From the NCBI GenBank assembly GCA_019237355.1, contig JAFAHH010000911.1, positions 1 through 20,406 of the forward strand: a stretch of 20,406 nucleotides of DNA, read 5' to 3'. This stretch comes from Acetobacteraceae bacterium (lineage in GTDB: Bacteria; Pseudomonadota; Alphaproteobacteria; Acetobacterales; Acetobacteraceae). A program made the position numbers and the translations under genes. Shown here piece after piece: positions 14,441-20,406 of this stretch. Position 1 is the stretch's first letter. Each line of letters opens with the position of its first letter. The notes below the pieces were generated by a model that was not told the origin of the DNA, did not search any database, and saw only the letters and a program-made list of their open reading frames with translations.

Positions 14441-16243
14441 CGATCCGATGTTAAAAATCACCGAGCCATTGCCGTGAAGCGTTGCTTGATCCTGCGAATA
14501 CACGCCCCCATTGTAGGTCACGCAATTCACGTAGAGATTTTTGTCCTGATACCCGGCTTTCCCAGAGCTATCGCCGACGAGATCGATTTCCAACTTGTGC
14601 GGACCCGGGCCCCAGTTGCCGGTGAACGAAAATGCTTCTGCATTTCCGGCCTGGCGGAGCGCACTGACTAGCTCGGGACCACTGAGTCGATGCCCATCAA
14701 GCTTGGCAATGAACTCCGCATTCCCACCCCAGCTATCCTGAGAGAGATTTAGAACTAGTTTGTGGTCGGCCCCATCCTCGGAAGTGGATGCGGCGGCCGG
14801 AGTGGCCGGCGGCGTGGATGTGTCCACCGGCGCAGACATCGCGGCTGGGTCGGGATTGGTCGCCGACGTCGATGTGTCTACAGGGGCAGCCCCCGCTGTC
14901 GGATCGGAACTAGCCGGCGTTGTAGGTACCGGCGCCGTTGTCGTAGCCGGATCAGAACTAGTCGCCGGCGCGGTGGTACCGACGGCGGGCGTCACTGCCG
15001 GATCGGAGCTGGCGTTCGCGGTGGGCGTAGCTGCGGGGGCGGACGTCATCGCTGGATCAGGGCTTGTCGTGGGCGCGACTGGAGACGCGATATCGGAGGC
15101 GGAAGCGCTGGCAACCGGCGTGGCGTCACTCGGCGCAGTCACGGGCGGCTGCTGGGCGCCGAAATACTTGCCCCAAGCCGCCGCTTCATTCGGCTTGGAG
15201 CCATCGGTGAAGACGAACTGGTAAGAGTCCCAAATATCTACGTTCTGAACCGTTACGCCGGAATTTTGCGCGTCCTGGAGCACGCCCGCTTCCCATTGCA
15301 CAAAGGCTGGGTCATCGGAAGGGCCGGCCCCATTCGGCCCCGCGCCAGTTTCGGATAGCGACACGGGCCTGCCGTTCGCTTTCGCGAGCGCAATTGTGTC
15401 GAGCAGGCTCCAAGCATTACCGGTGCCCGTCGGGTTATATTGATTGGCGTCCGGATAGCTCCAGTAGTGAGCACGGTTGGCATCCTTTGCCGCCCAGGTC
15501 GCAAGGTTCGGGTCCTGCGTCTTGCCGTCGGTCGCCCAATCCGTGTCGTCGAAGGGAGCGAGCCCGTTGTAGCTATCGGCCGAGATGATGTCGACGTATT
15601 GATTGCCGGGGTAAAAATCGGCAGTACTGCGGCCATCTGGCTGCGACCAGCTTGAGGTGTTTGGGTTCCAGACGACCTGCGCGGTGATCCCGTCAGCCGC
15701 ACCTTCCTGATGAATCAGGTCGGCGATATGCTTGAAGGCTGACACAAAGTCGTTGGGAGCGTTGGCGCCGCCCTGAGCGTTCCCTGCACTGTTGCCAATG
15801 CCCCAGGGCATGAAGTTGCCATTAAACTCATACCCTGGCCGGAACTGGACGGTTTTGTAACCCGCATTAGCCCAGGCATCAACAATGCCCTTGTAAACGG
15901 AGTCATATTGGCCGGAGATGATTCCCTGAAAGAAGGTATCATTCTTGGTCCAATCGGAATTAGCCGGTGCCATGGGCACGCCGATAACCGGAGTGGTGCC
16001 CGAGCCGGGGCCTATGAACGCATCACCTGTCTTTGCGAAGCTCGCGGCACTCCAGGCCGCATTCGCGGCCCACTGGCTCGGATCAAGGCTGCCGTCGACG
16101 TAGTTGTTGTAGAAAGCCGGGCGGGCGCCGCCCATGATCTGGACGAATTTGTTGTAAACACTTTCCCACTGCGCTTCCGCTGTCGGATCGCTGGCGTTGG
16201 GATTACCGAAATAAGCTCCGATAGGAAAAGGGGTAGAAGTCAT
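14438..16243 (-). CDS. GH26-like glycoside hydrolase with Pro/Thr/Ser linker and C-terminal CBM60-like domain
   Basis: This 601-residue protein has three parts. Residues 1-365 form a GH26-type barrel: FRPGYEFNGNFMPWG holds the probable acid/base Glu139, SADSYN is at 221-226, and SLSETGA holds the probable nucleophile Glu298. Residues 366-490 are a low-complexity linker with five DP(A/T) units. Residues 495-583 resemble the calcium-dependent xylan-binding CBM60 (SQDSWGGNAEF, KLDGHRLSG, NWGPGPHKLEIDL, DKNLYVNCVTYNGG). GH26 enzymes mostly cut beta-mannan, some beta-1,3-xylan or other glucans. The start ATG follows GAGAAG by six bases. Oddly, no signal peptide is seen: the barrel begins at residue 6. 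Export by a type I or other route, or a cytoplasmic role, are both possible. Gene neighbours do not help. Confidence 0.82.
   Translation of the reverse strand: MTSTPFPIGAYFGNPNASDPTAEAQWESVYNKFVQIMGGARPAFYNNYVDGSLDPSQWAANAAWSAASFAKTGDAFIGPGSGTTPVIGVPMAPANSDWTKNDTFFQGIISGQYDSVYKGIVDAWANAGYKTVQFRPGYEFNGNFMPWGIGNSAGNAQGGANAPNDFVSAFKHIADLIHQEGAADGITAQVVWNPNTSSWSQPDGRSTADFYPGNQYVDIISADSYNGLAPFDDTDWATDGKTQDPNLATWAAKDANRAHYWSYPDANQYNPTGTGNAWSLLDTIALAKANGRPVSLSETGAGPNGAGPSDDPAFVQWEAGVLQDAQNSGVTVQNVDIWDSYQFVFTDGSKPNEAAAWGKYFGAQQPPVTAPSDATPVASASASDIASPVAPTTSPDPAMTSAPAATPTANASSDPAVTPAVGTTAPATSSDPATTTAPVPTTPASSDPTAGAAPVDTSTSATNPDPAAMSAPVDTSTPPATPAAASTSEDGADHKLVLNLSQDSWGGNAEFIAKLDGHRLSGPELVSALRQAGNAEAFSFTGNWGPGPHKLEIDLVGDSSGKAGYQDKNLYVNCVTYNGGVYSQDQATLHGNGSVIFNIGS
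14804..15073 (-). repeat. Coding repeats in the GH26-like protein linker
   Basis: This DNA encodes residues 391-480, about five imperfect units with Asp-Pro at residues 396, 414, 431, 447 and 465 (spacing 16-18). Each has the pattern S/N-x-D-P-A/T followed by Thr, Ala and Pro. At the DNA level GATCGGAACTAG-like blocks recur on the plus strand. Such tracts can change length by slippage or recombination. Confidence 0.6.
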
Positions 16244-16354
16244 TCGGGGCTTCTCAACCTTAAGTTGTGAATAGCCCCGGCTTAGACCCCGCCTTATTAA
16301 GAACAGGTTAACGTAAGCGGCTTATCGTTCGAGCTGATCAGCATCCGCTCGAGA

Positions 16355-16792
16355 TTACTGAATTCGCAGCAGTTCTTGCGCTCGCGCAATCACCCGTCGC
16401 GCTTCGCTCCAAAGCGCGTAATCATCGAGCCGGCCGAGAGGCGCCCAGGCAATTTCGGTGACGTCACAACCCGGATGCGGATCGCCGCCCGCCCAGCGCG
16501 CTGCGAAATCGATAATTGTGTAATGGAACTGAACCCGGCCCGATGGATCCCGGTGGATACTGTCGACATTGCCAGCCAGGATCAGCGGACCCACCGTAAG
16601 ACCGGTCTCTTCAAGCAGCTCACGGCGGGCCGCCTCCTCTGCCGTTTCACCTAGTTCCTGCGCGCCCCCGGGTAAGCTCCAACCACCAAGATTCGGCGGC
16701 CGTCCCCTGCGCACGAGCAGAACGGCATCCGGCTTGAGCACCGCAATCCCAATCCCAACAAGGGGCCGGGCCGGGTATTCGCGGTCACTCAT
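16355..16792 (-). CDS. NUDIX hydrolase
   Basis: This 145-residue protein has a complete NUDIX box at 43-65: GAQELGE, seven residues, then RELLEETGL, fitting GX5EX7REUXEEXGU. It should hydrolyse a nucleoside diphosphate linked to another group, with Mg2+. RRGRPPNLGGWSLPGG before the box resembles ADP-ribose pyrophosphatase and MutT-type members, but the substrate cannot be fixed. ATG at 16790-16792 is chosen because GGGAG lies ten bases before it and the domain starts directly (residues 10-20, PLVGIGIAVLK). The frame is open 41 codons further upstream into repeat DNA. It is divergent from hemB. Confidence 0.88.
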   Translation of the reverse strand: MSDREYPARPLVGIGIAVLKPDAVLLVRRGRPPNLGGWSLPGGAQELGETAEEAARRELLEETGLTVGPLILAGNVDSIHRDPSGRVQFHYTIIDFAARWAGGDPHPGCDVTEIAWAPLGRLDDYALWSEARRVIARAQELLRIQ

Positions 16793-16846
16793 GGCTTGAA
16801 CTCCCGCTTGGCACCGTTGGCTTCCAGGCTTACAGCAAGTAAGGTC

Positions 16847-17013
16847 TAAAGGGCGATGGCTCGAGGCAGACTCGGGTTCCCAATTCGCGAGCACTGGGTC
16901 CCATTTTGCGCGCAAAGATGGGGACCGGGATTGGGTCCGGATCCTCGGAAAGCCTCAATCGCGCTCTCAGACCAACAATGCTAAAGTCTGATGACTTCGA
17001 CCTGAAGTCATCA
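16847..17013. repeat. Dispersed repeat, modules A and B in tandem upstream of hemB
   Basis: The module A left arm is at 16847-16867 (AAAGGGCGATGGCTCGAGGC) and its right arm at 16947-16969 (GGAAAGCCTCAATCGCGCTC). The bases between are longer than at 18094-18146, as though something had been inserted or expanded. Module B follows: TGATGACTTC (16989-16998) pairs perfectly with GAAGTCATCA (17004-17013) over a five-base loop. This hairpin ends 13 bases before the hemB ribosome site, so it may influence hemB messenger structure. Confidence 0.7.
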
Positions 17014-17040
17014 CGCTCTAGGCGTTAGGAGAAGCCTTCC

Positions 17041-18036
17041 ATGATCGTTGGCCGGTTCCCAACCACCCGCATGCGCCGTAACCGCCGCGATGACTGGACC
17101 CGAAGACTGGTCGCCGAGACCACGCTTTCCGTCGCCGATCTGATCTGGCCAGTCTTCATTTGCGAGGGCAATCGCGCCGAAATTCCTGTCACTTCTATGC
17201 CCGGCGTAGCGCGGGTCTCGCTGGACCGATTGGCTGGGCATGTCGAGGCCGCTGTGGCTTCGGCCATCCCGGCAATTGCGCTCTTCCCGGCCACGCCCGC
17301 CGACCGCAAAGACGCGGAGGGGACTGAAGCGTTAAACCCCGAGAACCTGATGTGTCGCGCCGCCCGGCTGCTTAAACGGGAGTTCCCCGGTCTTGGGCTG
17401 GTCGGTGATGTGGCCCTCGACCCCTATACCGATCACGGTCACGATGGCGTGCTGCGCGAGGGCTATGTCGCTAACGATGAAACTATCACCATGCTCTGCC
17501 GCCAGGCCGTGGTGGAGGCGCAAGCGGGTATCGATGTGATTGCGCCTAGCGACATGATGGACGGGCGGGTTGGCGCAATCCGGGCGGCGCTGGACGCGGA
17601 AGGCTTAATTCATACGCGAATCATGAGCTACGCAGCGAAATACGCCAGTGCGTTTTATGGCCCGTTCCGGGACGCTGTCGGCTCGGGCCGCGCGCTTAAA
17701 GGTGATAAGAAAACATACCAGATGGACCCGGCGAATAGTGACGAGGCGCTGCGTGAGGTTGCGATGGATATCGAACAAGGCGCCGACATGGTGATGGTCA
17801 AGCCCGGCATGCCCTATCTGGACATTGTCCGGCGGGTAAAGGACCAATTCGCCATGCCCACCTTCGTTTACCAAGTATCGGGCGAGTACGCGATGATCAT
17901 GGCGGCGGTCCAAAATGGCTGGCTTGACCACGACCGGGCCACTCTGGAGAGCCTACTCGCTTTTAAGCGGGCCGGTGCGAACGGAATCTTAACATATTTC
18001 GCGCCCGAAGCCGCCCGGCTCATCCGTAATGACTAA
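17041..18036 (+). CDS. hemB: Delta-aminolevulinic acid dehydratase (porphobilinogen synthase)
   Basis: This 331-residue enzyme joins two 5-aminolevulinate molecules into porphobilinogen, the second common step of heme synthesis. Schiff-base lysines are Lys200 in SYAAKYASAFYGPF and Lys254 in MVMVKPGMPYLD. The metal-site segment reads DVALDPYTDHGHDG (123-136), with Asp where zinc-type enzymes have Cys, so it should be the Mg/K-dependent form common in this phylum. Length is typical. ATG at 17041 follows AGGAG at 17027-17031. A repeat hairpin precedes it and another repeat pair follows its stop. It is probably a single-gene transcript. Confidence 0.96.
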   Translation: MIVGRFPTTRMRRNRRDDWTRRLVAETTLSVADLIWPVFICEGNRAEIPVTSMPGVARVSLDRLAGHVEAAVASAIPAIALFPATPADRKDAEGTEALNPENLMCRAARLLKREFPGLGLVGDVALDPYTDHGHDGVLREGYVANDETITMLCRQAVVEAQAGIDVIAPSDMMDGRVGAIRAALDAEGLIHTRIMSYAAKYASAFYGPFRDAVGSGRALKGDKKTYQMDPANSDEALREVAMDIEQGADMVMVKPGMPYLDIVRRVKDQFAMPTFVYQVSGEYAMIMAAVQNGWLDHDRATLESLLAFKRAGANGILTYFAPEAARLIRND

Positions 18037-18093
18037 GCGCGACGGTTCGAGACGCAATTCACTCAAGGATCCCCTTTGCGGCTAGCTTACGGC

Positions 18094-18193
18094 TAGAGCG
18101 CGATGGCTTGAGGCGGCATGATTGGGAAGCCTGAATCGCGCTCTCACCACGTCAGAGCATGATGGCTTCTAGCTAAGGCCGTCATGCTCTGAC
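18094..18193. repeat. Dispersed repeat, best-preserved copy: modules A and B in tandem
   Basis: Module A: AGAGCGCGAT (18095-18104) is the exact inverse complement of ATCGCGCTCT (18135-18144), with a second inner stem GGCTT (18105-18109) and AAGCC (18127-18131). Module B: GTCAGAGCATGATGGC (18151-18166) pairs with GCCGTCATGCTCTGAC (18178-18193), 16 bp with one G-T pair and an 11-base loop. They lie between hemB and xylB. They may end the hemB transcript, but no T-run follows. The arms match those at 14347, 16847 and 19732. Confidence 0.78.
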
Positions 18194-18272
18194 GGTAACG
18201 CGGCCAGCCAAGGAGGAAAAGTCGCGGCCCCTGGCTTCACCGCGGGTGGCTGCGCGCGATATCCTCAGTACC

Positions 18273-19715
18273 ATGTTCATCGGCCTTGATCTCGGCACCT
18301 CTTCCATCAAAGCGATCCTTGTTGACAGGGAAGAGCGGACCATTGCCGCGGCGTCAGAACGGCTCGCGATTCAGCGGCCGGGTCCGGGCCGCTCCGAACA
18401 GGATCCCGAAGCCTGGTGGCAGGCGAGCGTCGCCTGCCTCGACCGGCTCACTGCGGCCGCGCCGTGGGCCATGGCGAGCGTCACCGGCATCGGCCTCTCC
18501 GGACAGATGCATGGCGCGGTATTGCTCGACGCCGAGGGCGTGGTTTTGCGGCCCGCGATCCTTTGGAACGACGGCCGCGCCTACGCCGAGTGCCGGGAGC
18601 TGGAGGCGGCCTTCCCAGCGCTGCGCCGGGTCTCTGGCAATATGGCAATGCCCGGATTTACCGCCCCGAAGCTGCTCTGGGTGCGGCGCCATGAGCCCGA
18701 GTTTTTTCAGGCTATCGCACGCGTCCTGCTGCCCAAAGCCTATCTCCGCTGGCGACTTAGCGGGACCTTCCTCGAGGATATGTCGGACGCATCGGGGACG
18801 CTGTGGCTTGATGTCGCGGCCCGCGGCTGGTCGGATGAGGTGCTGGCCGCAACCGGGCTTAGCCGTGCGCATATGCCTGATCTTGTGGAGGGCACCGCGC
18901 CCGCCGGTCGGCTGCGGCCGGAACTCGCGCGACGCTGGGGCATGGCGAGCGCCCCAATCCTTGCTGGCGGCGCGGGCGACAATGCGGCGAGCGCGGTTGG
19001 CCTCGGCGCCGTAGAGCCAGGCTCGGCCTTCCTTTCGCTCGGCACCTCTGGCGTGCTCTGGGTCACTACGGACCGTATGCGGCCAAATCCGGAGGCGGCG
19101 GTGCATGCGTTCTGCCATGCCATACCCGGCCGCTGGCACCAAATGGGAGTGATCCTCTCAGCCGGGGATGCGCTCGCCTGGCTGGCCTCCGTGCTGGGGT
19201 CGCATGAGGCAGAACTTCTGGCACCGCTCGGCCAGGGGCCGCCGACGGCCGGCCGGGTGGTCTTCCTGCCCTATCTCGGGGGCGAGCGCACGCCGCATAA
19301 CAATCCCGAGCTGCGCGGCTTGTTTACTGGCTTATCGCACGCGACTGATCGCACGGCCCTGGTGCAGGCGGTTCTCGAGGGCGTTGCCTATGCTTTTCGC
19401 GATTGCCTCATGGCGCTCGAAGCCGCGGGCACGCGGGGGGCGGCCGCCGATGTCGTGGGCGGCGGCGCCCGGTCGCGGGCCTGGGTCGCGATCCTGGCCA
19501 ATGTGCTGGGCCTGCCGCTTCGCCGGGTGCAGGACAGCGAGGCGGGGGCCGCGATTGGAGCCGCCCGGCTCGGCCGTCTCGCCGCGACCGGCGAAGAGGT
19601 GACCTCGGTCTGCCGGAGACCCCTCGTGATTGAGGAAATCGAACCAGATCCGGCGACGACGGAAACCTATGCCGAGGGCTATGCGCGCTACAGGGCAGCG
19701 TATGCGGCGGCTTGA
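18273..19715 (+). CDS. xylB: Xylulokinase (FGGY family)
   Basis: This 480-residue kinase phosphorylates D-xylulose to xylulose 5-phosphate, feeding the pentose phosphate pathway. The N-terminal phosphate-binding loop IGLDLGTSSIK is at 3-13, the xylulokinase-type LSGQMHGA at 75-82 and LWNDGRA at 97-103, and the C-terminal ATP site region includes GGGARSRAW. Length agrees with E. coli XylB (484). The start is uncertain: ATG at 18273 fits the family but has no ribosome site; GTG at 18246 is also in frame; and the only good AGGAGG (18211-18216) is 14 bases before an in-frame CTG at 18231. No xylose isomerase or transporter lies nearby, so it may also serve xylitol or arabitol pathways. Confidence 0.9.
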   Translation: MFIGLDLGTSSIKAILVDREERTIAAASERLAIQRPGPGRSEQDPEAWWQASVACLDRLTAAAPWAMASVTGIGLSGQMHGAVLLDAEGVVLRPAILWNDGRAYAECRELEAAFPALRRVSGNMAMPGFTAPKLLWVRRHEPEFFQAIARVLLPKAYLRWRLSGTFLEDMSDASGTLWLDVAARGWSDEVLAATGLSRAHMPDLVEGTAPAGRLRPELARRWGMASAPILAGGAGDNAASAVGLGAVEPGSAFLSLGTSGVLWVTTDRMRPNPEAAVHAFCHAIPGRWHQMGVILSAGDALAWLASVLGSHEAELLAPLGQGPPTAGRVVFLPYLGGERTPHNNPELRGLFTGLSHATDRTALVQAVLEGVAYAFRDCLMALEAAGTRGAAADVVGGGARSRAWVAILANVLGLPLRRVQDSEAGAAIGAARLGRLAATGEEVTSVCRRPLVIEEIEPDPATTETYAEGYARYRAAYAAA

Positions 19716-19731
19716 TCCCTTTTGTTCTTCT

Positions 19732-19821
19732 TAGAGCTAGATCGGTTGAAGCTTACTCCGGTGAAGGTGCCCTTGAAGCATGCCAAGCCGACTGAAGTCC
19801 CGTTCAAGCCATCGCACTCTA
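19732..19821. repeat. Inverted pair of module A left arms
   Basis: AGAGCTAGATCGGTTGAAGC (19733-19752) and, on the minus strand, TAGAGTGCGATGGCTTGAAC (19821-19802) are both versions of the module A left arm, facing each other about 50 bases apart between the convergent xylB and channel genes. The minus-strand copy begins with the TAG stop codon of the channel gene. Confidence 0.62.
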
Positions 19822-20406
19822 TCGCCTGCCCATTTCTTCAATGTGTAGGGTCACGACGCGGGCTAGGAAGGTAGCGGGATAGAGCTGGCCCATGACAGCT
19901 TCCAGATTTGCTAGGCTGCGAGCAAACGGGTTCACTGGCACGATGTCACCAAAACCGGTGGTTGTGAGCGTTGTAAGACTAAAATAGACCGAGTTCGCAA
20001 TAAGGCTCGTGCGATTCAGCGAGGCTGGTAACCCCGCGAAGGAGCCGGGCGCCAACTCCGCAATCAGGCGATAAGCGGCCCCGAACACGAGAGCAAAGTT
20101 AAGATACAGAACTATCGCACCTCTAATACGGTGTGCTGTGACGCGGCCCGGGCCGAAAGCCGCTTTTCCCACGACCCAGCTTACAGCCAATACCGCGAGA
20201 ATGTCCCCGCAGGCGCTGAGCCAATTGGGCAGCATAGATGGTGTTACCAGAGAAATGAGGGCGCCACCTCCGCTCAGAGTAAAAGAAAACAGTACGAATA
20301 GAATCAGCCAGCCGCTTGGGGATACGAGGACCACAATAGTTATGAGCACGGTAACCAGGAAAGCAATCAATTCGGCACTGATTTCAAAGCCGAGCGATAC
20401 GAGAGG
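19819..20406 (-). CDS. K+-channel family membrane protein, C-terminal part (5' end outside window)
   Basis: The minus-strand frame ends at TAG 19819-19821 and is open to the right edge, so the true start is outside; 195 residues are visible. A TTG at 20370 is in frame, but the residues before it (PLVSLGFEISAEL) read on naturally. Hydrophobic segments lie at about 13-30, 33-55, 66-80 and 96-115, followed by a pore loop at 134-154 and a last helix at about 168-185. The pore signature SLTTLTTTGFGD (filter GFGD, with Phe instead of the commoner Tyr) identifies the ion-channel-2 family. It would sit in the inner membrane and pass K+. No ligand-binding RCK domain follows. Gating is unknown. Confidence 0.82.
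   Translation of the reverse strand, partial: PLVSLGFEISAELIAFLVTVLITIVVLVSPSGWLILFVLFSFTLSGGGALISLVTPSMLPNWLSACGDILAVLAVSWVVGKAAFGPGRVTAHRIRGAIVLYLNFALVFGAAYRLIAELAPGSFAGLPASLNRTSLIANSVYFSLTTLTTTGFGDIVPVNPFARSLANLEAVMGQLYPATFLARVVTLHIEEMGRR

Noticed and set aside
14804..15073. Repeated blocks considered as a CRISPR or tandem array
   Set aside because: Units are imperfect, contiguous, in frame and encode a Pro/Thr/Ser linker; no repeat-spacer pattern or cas genes.
14760..15224. 154-codon plus-strand frame rich in Val, Gly and Ala
   Set aside because: Antisense to the repetitive linker of the GH26-like protein; its regularity is inherited from those repeats.
16355..16915. Longer 186-residue NUDIX start
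   Set aside because: The additional residues run into the repeat at 16847-16867, have no ribosome site and precede the normal domain start.
18354..19142. 262-codon minus-strand frame
   Set aside because: Opposite xylB, Arg-rich, no domain.

Overview
The window looks like chromosomal DNA of a GC-rich alphaproteobacterium. The closest match I can suggest is the Acetobacteraceae/Rhodospirillales, from gene content only: a GAAC-N7-GAAC (alphaproteobacterial) SOS box before lexA, an Rrf2-sufBCDSU-DUF59-sufA iron-sulfur operon, and a trxB-LysR-moeA cluster. This placement is inference; no rRNA or other phylogenetic marker is present. I see no tRNA, CRISPR array, transposase or phage gene.

Layout. 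Positions 1-2125 (minus strand) hold the start of an unrecognised gene cut by the left edge and a secreted tannase/feruloyl-esterase family hydrolase. A 530-base divergent spacer, with one possible 54-residue membrane peptide, leads to the plus-strand cluster trxB, LysR regulator, moeA (2656-5773). A small CsbD/DUF883-like membrane-anchored protein (minus) and lexA (plus) then diverge around an SOS-controlled promoter region. Positions 7663-14064 (minus) are a complete eight-gene SUF operon in which most stops and starts overlap. It begins with an Rrf2 regulator preceded by an IscR type-1-like palindrome, which suggests feedback control by Fe-S status. Next come a GH26-like glycoside hydrolase with a repetitive linker and a CBM60-like domain but no signal peptide, a NUDIX hydrolase (both minus), hemB, xylulokinase xylB (both plus), and the 3' part of a K+-channel family gene (minus) cut by the right edge.

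How the genes relate. The SUF operon supplies Fe-S clusters, and its regulator probably senses them. TrxB (thiol redox), MoeA (molybdenum cofactor) and HemB (heme) are housekeeping cofactor and redox functions. The tannase-family enzyme, the GH26/CBM60 protein and XylB point to use of plant-derived phenolic esters, mannan/xylan and pentoses.

The most unusual pattern is not a gene. A family of imperfect palindromic intergenic repeats sharing an AGAGC start occurs at up to six sites: 5942, 7290-7395, 14347-14440, 16847-17013, 18094-18193 and 19732-19821. At three of these sites two modules sit in tandem, and at three gene ends the TAG stop codon lies inside or at the edge of a repeat arm. I found no clear sign of a new defence or metabolic system; the repeat family, the SUF operator and the leaderless GH26/CBM60 protein are the best leads.
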